Shown here: one piece after another, positions 31,709 through 38,689 of the stretch
How the letters are laid out: each line of letters starts with the position of its first letter
Position numbering within the stretch: the stretch's first letter is position 1
Translations under genes and position numbers: made by a program
The notes under the pieces: model-generated
The model's database searches: none
What the model saw: only the letters and a program-made list of their open reading frames with translations
Told to the model about the DNA's origin: nothing
Assembly: GCA_944321725.1 (NCBI GenBank)
Contig: CALUMI010000020.1
Span: 1-43,571, forward strand
DNA from: an uncultured Muribaculaceae bacterium
Lineage (GTDB): Bacteria > Bacteroidota > Bacteroidia > Bacteroidales > Muribaculaceae
Direction: 5' to 3'
Length of the DNA stretch: 43,571 nucleotides

Positions 31709-34539
31709 GTGCAGATGAGGAGATGACGGAGCAGGATTGTATCTCTGTGCGTGGAGCGCGTGAGCACAATCTTAAGAACATAGATGTGGATATCCCTCAT
31801 AATAAGTTGACTGTAATAACGGGACTGAGCGGCAGCGGAAAGTCATCATTGGCGTTCGACACAATATTTGCCGAGGGGCAGAGGCGCTATGTCGAAACAT
31901 TCTCTTCCTATGCGAGGAATATGCTTGGCTGTCTGGAGCGTCCGGATGTCGACGAAATAAAAGGGTTGAGCCCGGTAATTTCTATCGAGCAGAAGACTGT
32001 GAATAAAAATCCCCGCAGTACGATTGGCACTATCACTGAAATTTATGATTTTCTGCGACTTTTATACGCAAGGATAGGCGAGGCTGTTTCGTATAAAAGC
32101 GGGATGAAAATGGTGAAATACACAGAGGATCAGATTGTTGAGCTTATCCTTGAGAAATATTCCGGATTAAAGACAATGGTGCTCTCGCCTTTGGTCAATA
32201 ACCGAAAAGGCCATTATAAGGAGCTTTTCGAGCAGTTGCGCAAAAAAGGCTATCTGAATGTGAGAGTCGACGGGGAAATTCGCGAGATAGTGCCCGGCAT
32301 GAAACTCGACCGTTATAAGAACCACAGTGTCGAGCTTGTTGTTGACAAACTGAAAGTGGATGCCAAAGACCGTCAGCGGCTCAAGGACACGGTGGCCAAC
32401 GCGATGAAGCAGGGCAAGGGCATTGTGATGATTTACGATGTGGAGCGCGATGATATTGGCTATTATAGCAAATCGTTGATGGATCCGGCCACCGGATTGT
32501 CGTACCGCGAGCCTGCCCCGCACAATTTCTCGTTTAATTCTCCGCAAGGGGCTTGCCATAAATGCCGCGGACTCGGCTATGTCAACCGGATAGATTTGTC
32601 GAAAATCATACCTGATTCCGGCAAGTCGATATACAGCGGGGCTATTTTGCCGCTTGGCGCGTATAAGAATAATTTCATATTCAATCAGATATCCGCTATT
32701 TGCGAGAAAGCGGGATATTCGCTGAAAACTCCGGTGAAAGATTTGCCGGAAGATGTCATGGACGACATTTTGAACGGTACGGAGGAGCGGTTGCAATCGT
32801 CGTCGGACTCGTATGTGTCGTTTGATTATTTCATGCGCTATGAGGGAATTGTCAAATACATAGAAATGCAGTTGAACGACGACACTTCCGCAAAGTCGCA
32901 AAAATGGGCGGGGCAGTTCTATACAGAGATAGAATGTCCGGAATGCCATGGCGCAAGGCTTAACAGGGAAGCTCTTCAATTCTATATAAACGGCAAGAAC
33001 ATCTACGATCTGTCGAAAATGGAAATCTCCGATTTGTCGGAATGGATAAATGATTTGGACAATCATCTTTCGGAGCAGCAGAAGGCCATTTCGAAAGAGA
33101 TACTGAAGGAGATACGCTCGCGGCTGTCGTTTATGGTTGAGGTGGGGTTGGACTACCTTTCGTTGGAGAGGGGTTCGGCATCGTTGTCGGGAGGAGAGAG
33201 CCAGCGCATAAGGTTGGCGACACAAATCGGCTCTCAACTTGTCAATGTGCTGTATATCCTTGACGAGCCGAGCATCGGACTGCACCAACGGGACAACGAC
33301 AGGCTGATAAAGTCGTTGAAAGAATTGAGGGACTTGGGCAATTCCGTAATTGTTGTGGAACATGACAAGGAGATGATGCTTGAGGCCGATTATATAGTGG
33401 ATATAGGACCGAAGGCCGGCAAGAAAGGCGGCAATGTGGTGTTTGCCGGCACTCCGGAGGAGATGCTCGCGAGCAATACCATAACCGCTGAATATATAAA
33501 CGGGCGGCGCAAGATAGAAATACCGCCCGCGAGGAGAAAGGGCAACGGAAAATTCATAGAGATTGTGGGTTGTACGGGTAATAATCTGAAGAACGTGGAT
33601 TTACGGTTGCCTCTCGGTTTGTTTGTATGTGTCACGGGAGTGTCGGGCAGTGGGAAATCGTCGTTGATTAACGAAACATTGCAGCCCATATTGAGCCGCA
33701 AGTTTTATAACTCGTTGAAAGAGCCGTTAGGCTATGCGTCTGTCGAAGGACTGGATAATTTAGACAAAGTGGTGACTGTCGATCAGGCTCCGATAGGCCG
33801 GTCGCCTCGCTCCAATCCGGCCACTTACACAGGTGTGTTTTCCGATATACGCAATTTGTTTGTCGAGTTGCCGGAATCAAAGATACGGGGATACAAGCCC
33901 GGAAGGTTTTCTTTCAATGTGGCAGGCGGACGGTGTGAGGCCTGCAAGGGCAACGGGTATAAGTCGATAGAGATGAATTTTCTGCCTGATGTGCTTGTCC
34001 CGTGTGAGGTGTGTGGCGGAAAACGCTATAACAGGGAAACTTTGGAAGTCAGGTTTAAAGGAAAGTCGATTGCCGATGTGCTGGATATGACGATAAATCA
34101 GGCGGTTGACTTCTTTGAGAGTTTTCCGGCGATAATTAATAAAATAAAGGTGTTGCAGGATGTTGGGCTTGGGTATATCAAGCTCGGGCAACCGTCGAGC
34201 ACGTTGTCGGGCGGCGAGAACCAGCGCGTGAAGTTGGCGGCAGAGTTGTCGAAGAAAGATACGGGCAATACTTTGTTTATTCTCGACGAGCCTACAACCG
34301 GCTTGCATTTCGAGGACATAAAGGTGCTGTTGGGCGTATTGAACAAGTTGGTTGAGCGTGGAAACACGGTGCTTGTCATAGAACATAATATGGATGTAAT
34401 CAAGAGTGCCGACTATGTGATTGACATGGGACCGGAAGGCGGCAAAAACGGAGGACGTATTATAGCCGAAGGTACTCCGGAGGATGTAGCCCGGTCGGAA
34501 TCGTCGATAACCGCGCGATTCCTCCGTCAGGAACTGTGA
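31705..34539 (+). CDS. uvrA: Excinuclease ABC subunit A
   Basis: A 944-residue tandem ABC ATPase that recognises bulky DNA lesions with UvrB in nucleotide excision repair. Both halves are complete. Walker A sequences are GLSGSGKSS near residue 40 and GVSGSGKSS near 650. Zinc-binding cysteine pairs occur in CHKCRGLGY, CPECHGARL, CEACKGNGY and CEVCGGKRYN. Signatures are LSGGESQRIRLA and LSGGENQRVKLA, and Walker B sequences are LYILDEPSIGLH and LFILDEPTTGLH. ATG 31705 is chosen because it forms the ATGA overlap with the upstream stop; a TTG at 31693 and an ATG at 31723 are alternatives. Bacteroidota often have more than one UvrA. Confidence 0.96.
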   Translation: MSADEEMTEQDCISVRGAREHNLKNIDVDIPHNKLTVITGLSGSGKSSLAFDTIFAEGQRRYVETFSSYARNMLGCLERPDVDEIKGLSPVISIEQKTVNKNPRSTIGTITEIYDFLRLLYARIGEAVSYKSGMKMVKYTEDQIVELILEKYSGLKTMVLSPLVNNRKGHYKELFEQLRKKGYLNVRVDGEIREIVPGMKLDRYKNHSVELVVDKLKVDAKDRQRLKDTVANAMKQGKGIVMIYDVERDDIGYYSKSLMDPATGLSYREPAPHNFSFNSPQGACHKCRGLGYVNRIDLSKIIPDSGKSIYSGAILPLGAYKNNFIFNQISAICEKAGYSLKTPVKDLPEDVMDDILNGTEERLQSSSDSYVSFDYFMRYEGIVKYIEMQLNDDTSAKSQKWAGQFYTEIECPECHGARLNREALQFYINGKNIYDLSKMEISDLSEWINDLDNHLSEQQKAISKEILKEIRSRLSFMVEVGLDYLSLERGSASLSGGESQRIRLATQIGSQLVNVLYILDEPSIGLHQRDNDRLIKSLKELRDLGNSVIVVEHDKEMMLEADYIVDIGPKAGKKGGNVVFAGTPEEMLASNTITAEYINGRRKIEIPPARRKGNGKFIEIVGCTGNNLKNVDLRLPLGLFVCVTGVSGSGKSSLINETLQPILSRKFYNSLKEPLGYASVEGLDNLDKVVTVDQAPIGRSPRSNPATYTGVFSDIRNLFVELPESKIRGYKPGRFSFNVAGGRCEACKGNGYKSIEMNFLPDVLVPCEVCGGKRYNRETLEVRFKGKSIADVLDMTINQAVDFFESFPAIINKIKVLQDVGLGYIKLGQPSSTLSGGENQRVKLAAELSKKDTGNTLFILDEPTTGLHFEDIKVLLGVLNKLVERGNTVLVIEHNMDVIKSADYVIDMGPEGGKNGGRIIAEGTPEDVARSESSITARFLRQEL

Positions 34540-34994
34540 TGCGCATTCGCGTCGTTCTTATCCCGAATCTTTATAGGGATTTTGAGTATAATGCCCGTTT
34601 TATGGATTTTTAACGGGGGGGGTAGTGCTTTTTTTGCGTAAATTTGCGGCGCAAATCAGGGTTCTGTGCCCTGAAAGGAGATTACATTGCCTTGGCAATT
34701 CGGCGTGCCTGCGGCTCGGCTGAAAGCAATGGGACGGCTCTTCTCCTTGAACGTGAAAAATAAAGAATTATCAGTCTGCGTCCCGTCTTGCAGAATGGAT
34801 TGAGCGAGGCCCGCAGTGGCTTCGTGAGGTTTGTTTATGCGGACGGAATATCAAGAAAAATCGCAATTCATCAGTTTTAAGGCGGCTGCGGCAACGTTGT
34901 GTCCACGCTTCGTTGTGCCGGTCTGCGAGCCCGTTCTAATTCACTGCCAACATCCGTTTTTATAGAAATATGAAACCTGTAAAATTATAAATTT
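34540..34994. other. Intergenic region uvrA / LRR gene 2
   Basis: This 455-bp gap contains a weak hairpin with T run (ATCCC/GGGAT, 34560-34583) that may end uvrA, then a G8 run (34615-34622), a T7 run (34629-34635), the -7-like TAAATTTG (34639-34646) and the LRR leader repeat. Confidence 0.55.
34639..34965 (+). ncRNA. Candidate structured leader RNA of LRR gene 2, with 42-codon ORF
   Basis: It begins at the TAAATTTG box and includes hairpins TCAGGG-TTCTGTG-CCCTGA, ATTGCC-TT-GGCAAT and a long-range GGGACG/CGTCCC pairing. The 42-codon ORF (34837-34965) has the same length and the same first 19 residues as in copy 1, although the nucleotides beyond diverge. It ends 29 bp before the LRR ATG. Function is inferred only from conservation. 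Confidence 0.45.
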
Positions 34995-35195
34995 ATGAAA
35001 TCAAGCAATTTATTCAGGTCATTTTTTTGCGGCGGCGTTTTTATCGGCCGTTTTTGACGCCTCCGCCGATGACTACTATTTTGAGGAGAACGGCATTCGT
35101 TATGCATATCAATATGTGCAATCAACAGGCGGTCGGAATTATTCAAAATGTACTGTAGTTGAAAAAGAGAATGGCAAATATAAAGGCGACATTGT
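34639..35195 (+). repeat. Inverted repeat copy 2: leader and 5' coding region of LRR gene 2
   Basis: The reverse-complement partner of 27142-27691. The leader block is 34639-34894 and the near-identical 125-bp coding block is 35071-35195. The copies face each other across about 6.9 kb. Confidence 0.85.
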
Positions 35196-36342
35196 AATCC
35201 CTGAAAAGATGCAGAATGGTAAGGTGGATGTAGTTGGAGTTGCTAACTATGCATTCTATCCCAGCCCGGAATTGACATCTGTCGTCCTGCCTAACAGCAC
35301 TCTTTTTATTGGAACCGGGGCTTTTCAAGAATGCACGTCATTGGAGAACGTCGATTTAGGTGATGGTCTTGAAAGTATAGGGGAATATGCTTTTAATGGA
35401 TGTTCCGTTCTGAAGTCCATAACGTTGCCGGATAATGTTGAATCGTTGGGGAAAGGTGCTTTTCAATATTCAGGCTTGACTGCCATAACGTTGCCTGATA
35501 ATGTTGAATCGCTGGGGCAATATGCTTTTCAATATTCAGGTTTGACGGCCATAACTATACCTGATAAGGTCGAAGGCATACCCATGGGCTGTTTTCTGGG
35601 ATGCACCTCATTGGAGATCGTCGATTTTGGTGCAGGTCTTAAAAGTATAGGTGAAAATGCTTTTTCGGGCTGTCGCAGTCTGAAGTCTGTAACGATACCG
35701 GATAATGTTGAAACTATTCTTCATGACGGTTTTGGTTTTTGCGAAAACTTGGAAGAAGTCAATTTGGGGGCTGGTCTTAAAGTCTTAGGGGAATTTGCTT
35801 TTGAAGGCTGTGATAAATTGAAAGCAATAACGATACCGGATAAGGTGGAAACGATTGAGCGTTACTGTGTCAGAGATTGCAGTGCTCTTGAGAAGGTGGT
35901 GCTTGGCAATAGCCTAAAAACGATAGAACACGGAGCTTTTGAGGGTTGTCCTAATATTGCTGAAGTCACTTCAAAGAATCCTGTTCCACCGGCGATAGAG
36001 ATGTTTGATTCTCGTCCTTTTGACAGTGTCGTTTATGAGGAGGCTGTTTTGCGAGTGCCGATTGGCAGCGGAGATGCGTATCGTGAAGCTCCTGAATGGG
36101 AAAAGTTCATAAATATAGTTGAAACCGGTTTAGGCGGTGTGGGCGATGTGTCAAACGATGCAGTAGGCGTGACGGCCGAAGGCGGAAGCATTGAAATCGC
36201 CGGTGCGGGCAACGCACAGGTGGAGGTCTACAATCTTTCCGGGCAGCTCGTATATAGCGGCCAAAGCACAACAATAGGCGGATTGGATCGTAGTATCTAC
36301 ATTGTGCGTGTAGCCGGGCATACTTTCAAGGTCGTGTTGTAG
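34995..36342 (+). pseudogene. BspA-like LRR surface protein, frameshifted in the signal peptide (LRR gene 2; possibly phase-variable)
   Basis: ATG 34995 begins MKSSNLFRSFF and meets a TGA at 35055-35057. Removing one T from the T7 run at 35022-35028 restores a signal peptide (FFAAAFLSAVFDASA) fused in frame to DDYYFEENGIRYAYQ and the rest of the protein, to a stop at 36340-36342. The mature part has seven or so BspA-type LRRs, including a 66-bp near-exact tandem duplication (35419-35550). Its C-terminal domain, VEVYNLSGQLVYSGQ...IYIVR...FKVVL, is like that of LRR gene 1. The long open remainder (408 codons from an internal ATG at 35116) argues for recent or reversible inactivation or a sequencing error, not old decay. 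Confidence 0.8.
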
Positions 36343-36407
36343 TGCTGAGCGGCAGGTTGAAAGTTTTATGAGGTAGTACTACTTCTGCCGCAGATTAATA
36401 AGGTTAC

Positions 36408-36438
36408 GGGGGTATGGCACATGCCATAGCCCTGTTTT
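36408..36438 (+). terminator. Terminator-like hairpin after LRR gene 2
   Basis: TATGGCA-CA-TGCCATA (36413-36428) with an outer GGG/CCC extension across one mismatch, followed by TGTTTTGTTG. It resembles in sequence the terminator of LRR gene 1 at 26307-26334. Confidence 0.6.
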
Positions 36439-36481
36439 GTTGTTTCAACAGTTTGTTTAGGCAAAATGCCGATGACGTAAC

Positions 36482-36528
36482 AAAAGCAATCGGGACAGTG
36501 GATTTATGCCGCTATCCCGATTGCTTTT
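36482..36528. terminator. Bidirectional terminator between LRR gene 2 and the thioredoxin-fold gene
   Basis: AAAAGCAATCGGGA (36482-36495) pairs over 14 bp with TCCCGATTGCTTTT (36515-36528), with further pairing inside after one mismatch. T runs follow on both strands. Confidence 0.9.
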
Positions 36529-36541
36529 TGATGTTATTGAC

Positions 36542-37024
36542 TTACAAAAGTTCTGTCAATTTGTTTAAATCCGGATTTACAGCTACTATTTTTCCGTCAC
36601 GGTTGATAAGATAGCAGTTTAATCCTTCATCAAGGCGGAATTGCTTGTACACTTCAGAATTGATTCCGTCTTTGTCAAAAAATTGTGTATTCTTGTCTAG
36701 CCCGTCGATTTTCACTATCTCGTCGAATAGTGTTTCGCTTCTGTCGTAGTTTACCGCCGCAAAAACAATCTGTTCTTTGCTGTTTTTCGTGGCGTTGTAA
36801 GCGAAAATGTTTCTGATTCTTGATTCGGCGTCGTCCGACGACCAAAAATTCAGCAGCACGTACTTGCCTCTTTCTTTGCTTAGCGTAAAAGCCGAATCGT
36901 TGCCGTTGACAGTGAAATTTGGCGCAAACGAATTGACTTTACGGTCAATCTCTTGTGCGTTGTAGGCAGAAGAGAAAGAAAAGAGTACGACAAGAATAAC
37001 AATAAATGAAAATGTTTTTCTCAT
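36542..37024 (-). CDS. Exported thioredoxin-fold protein lacking the CxxC motif
   Basis: A 160-residue protein with a signal peptide (FIVILVVLFSFSSAYNA/Q). The body follows the TlpA/AhpC-TSA pattern: APNFTVNG...FTLSKERGKYVLLNFWSSDDAES (about 34-68), a central FAAVNYD and C-terminal GLNCYLINRDGKIVAVNPD. Where TlpA-like proteins have WCxxC, this one has WSSDDAE, so it cannot act as a dithiol oxidoreductase. Lone cysteine C138 is in the GLNCYLI strand, where the family usually has the cis-proline region. It may be a binding or chaperone-like protein. Leftward gene with a good promoter (37140-37170) and a long structured leader. Confidence 0.8.
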   Translation of the reverse strand: MRKTFSFIVILVVLFSFSSAYNAQEIDRKVNSFAPNFTVNGNDSAFTLSKERGKYVLLNFWSSDDAESRIRNIFAYNATKNSKEQIVFAAVNYDRSETLFDEIVKIDGLDKNTQFFDKDGINSEVYKQFRLDEGLNCYLINRDGKIVAVNPDLNKLTELL

Positions 37025-37133
37025 TATAAAAAATTAAAGTTCATACTAAAGACTTTCTTGGGCATCCGCCTGAGAAAAGCCTTTGCCGATTTTCGGCCGG
37101 CAGGGGACTCTTCCCCTGTTGCATTACTCATTT
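37025..37133 (-). ncRNA. Structured 5' leader of the thioredoxin-fold gene
   Basis: Read on the minus strand, the leader of about 110 nt contains a CAGGGGA-AGAG-TCCCCTG hairpin (37101-37118), then GCCGA-AAA-TCGGC (37085-37097), then a longer weak stem around GGCGGATGCC. This is more structure than a random leader would show. No known riboswitch class was recognised. The remainder of the gap to serB (37171-37401) holds a 6-bp AGTCCC/GGGACT repeat (37273-37302) and the serB promoter. Confidence 0.4.
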
Positions 37134-37139
37134 CGTTTG

Positions 37140-37170
37140 CAAAGATATGCGTTGTTTTTTGTATATGCAA
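37140..37170 (-). promoter_or_regulatory. Bacteroidota-type promoter of the thioredoxin-fold gene
   Basis: On the minus strand, TTG (37168-37170), a 20-bp spacer and TATCTTTG (37140-37147) form a full match to the consensus. It predicts a leader of about 110 nt. Confidence 0.65.
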
Positions 37171-37352
37171 TGTTTTTGCCGCTGTTTAGCGTAATTTAAT
37201 AGTAACGTTTTTGAAAATGTAAATTTATAAATTATTGAAGAGCAGCCTGATTTCTTTGCCTGATGCCGCACGAGTCCCGTCTGTGCTGCTTTGCTTGGGA
37301 CTTAGCTTGTATAATCATGCAATAGCTAATATATGCAAAAATATATTTATAT

Positions 37353-37384
37353 TTTGCTTTTTGACGGATAAAAGGATATTTTTG
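37353..37384 (+). promoter_or_regulatory. Bacteroidota-type promoter of serB
   Basis: TTTG (37353-37356), a 20-bp spacer and TATTTTTG (37377-37384). The start would be near 37391, only about 11 nt before the serB ATG. Confidence 0.65.
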
Positions 37385-37401
37385 AAACTTAAAATGTGAT
37401 T

Positions 37402-38628
37402 ATGGAAAATAAAGGTATAGAATTAATTCTGATAAATATTTCCGGGCAAGACAGGCCGGGAGTTTCTTCTGCATTGACTGAGATTCTTTCCAATTATGAG
37501 GCCGATATATTGGATATCGGCCAGGCTGACATTCACCATACGTTGTCGTTGGGAATATTGTTTAAAACGGACAGCTCACGTAGCGGTAACATAATGAAAG
37601 ATTTACTGTTTAAGGCTTCAGAGCTTGGTGTGAACATACGTTTTTCTCCTGTCAGTATCGAGGATTATGAGGCATGGGTAGGTATGCAGGGAAAAAACAA
37701 GTATGTCATTACCATATTGGGCAGGCATATCTCAGCCCGCCAGATAGCCGCTGTCACACGTGTGATTGTCAGGCAGGGACTTAATATTGACGCCATTCAG
37801 CGTCTTACCGGCCGGATGACGCTCTCGGATAATGATGACACACGCTCGAAAGGGTGTATAGAGTTTTCTGTCAGGGGTACTCCAAAGGATTATGCGGCAA
37901 TGCAGTCTGAGTTTTTGGAATTGGCAAATGCTTTGGAGTTTGATATATCGTTGCAGAAAGACACTATGTACAGGCGTTGCCGCAGATTGATATGCTTCGA
38001 TATGGATTCCACATTGATAAAGACTGAGGTTATCGACGAGTTGGCGGAGAAAGCCGGTGTGGGGCAGCAGGTCAGGGCTATTACGGAGCGTGCCATGCGC
38101 GGGGAGATAGATTTCAAGGAGAGTTTCCGTGAAAGGGTGGCTCTTTTGAAAGGTCTTGACGAGTCGGTTATGCGGGATATTGCCGAGAATTTGCCTATTA
38201 CTGAAGGTGTGGAGCGGTTGATGCGTGTGTTGAAACGGGCAGGTTATAAGATTGCGATATTGTCGGGCGGTTTCACTTATTTCGGCAATTATTTGAAGCA
38301 TAAATTCGGCATAGACTATGTGTATGCAAATGAGCTTGAGATTGTTGACGGTAAACTTACGGGCAATTATATAGGTGAGATTGTTGACGGCCAAAGAAAA
38401 GCCGAGTTGCTGAAACTTATCGCTCAGGTGGAGAATGTGGATATTGCCCAGACTATAGCTGTTGGCGACGGAGCCAATGATTTGCCTATGATTACGATAG
38501 CCGGACTTGGTATTGCTTTTCACGCTAAGCCTAAAGTGAAGCAGACTGCGCGGCAGAGCATTTCGACGATAGGCATTGATGGGGTTCTTTATTTTTTGGG
38601 CTTTAAAGACTCTATTATTAATGAGTAA
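37402..38628 (+). CDS. serB: Phosphoserine phosphatase with N-terminal ACT domains
   Basis: A 408-residue protein catalysing the last step of serine synthesis, phosphoserine to serine. The N-terminal half (about 5-180) contains two ACT-like regulatory modules (LILINISGQDRPGVSSALTEIL; YVITILGRHISARQIAAVTRVI). The C-terminal HAD phosphatase has the nucleophile motif CFDMDSTLI (D200, D202), ILSGGFTYFGNYL and GDGANDLPMI. ATG 37402 is chosen over a GTG two codons upstream. Serine is also a substrate of the sphingolipid enzyme encoded next to it, convergently, beyond a shared terminator. Confidence 0.93.
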   Translation: MENKGIELILINISGQDRPGVSSALTEILSNYEADILDIGQADIHHTLSLGILFKTDSSRSGNIMKDLLFKASELGVNIRFSPVSIEDYEAWVGMQGKNKYVITILGRHISARQIAAVTRVIVRQGLNIDAIQRLTGRMTLSDNDDTRSKGCIEFSVRGTPKDYAAMQSEFLELANALEFDISLQKDTMYRRCRRLICFDMDSTLIKTEVIDELAEKAGVGQQVRAITERAMRGEIDFKESFRERVALLKGLDESVMRDIAENLPITEGVERLMRVLKRAGYKIAILSGGFTYFGNYLKHKFGIDYVYANELEIVDGKLTGNYIGEIVDGQRKAELLKLIAQVENVDIAQTIAVGDGANDLPMITIAGLGIAFHAKPKVKQTARQSISTIGIDGVLYFLGFKDSIINE

Positions 38629-38629
38629 T

Positions 38630-38673
38630 AAAAAACGGGATACATCCTTAACCGGCGGCGTATCCCGTTTTTT
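38630..38673. terminator. Bidirectional terminator between serB and the SPT gene
   Basis: AAAAAACGGGATAC (38630-38643) pairs perfectly with GTATCCCGTTTTTT (38660-38673), with a 16-nt loop. A6/T6 flanks give T runs on both strands. Confidence 0.92.
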
Positions 38674-38689
38674 GTGTTTATGTGCGATT

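Noticed and set aside
32167..33363. A 398-codon open frame opposite uvrA
   Set aside because: UvrA ABC and zinc motifs are intact on the plus strand; the antisense frame is a composition shadow.
27142..35195. The inverted repeat as a composite transposon or insertion-sequence pair
   Set aside because: The repeats contain no transposase, terminal inverted ends or target duplications, and the enclosed genes are housekeeping. Paralogous genes with shared leaders explain the repeat better.
37025..37133. A known riboswitch class in the thioredoxin-fold gene leader
   Set aside because: Core motifs I know for TPP, cobalamin, SAM, THF, preQ1, fluoride and c-di-GMP aptamers were not found; only hairpins are evident.
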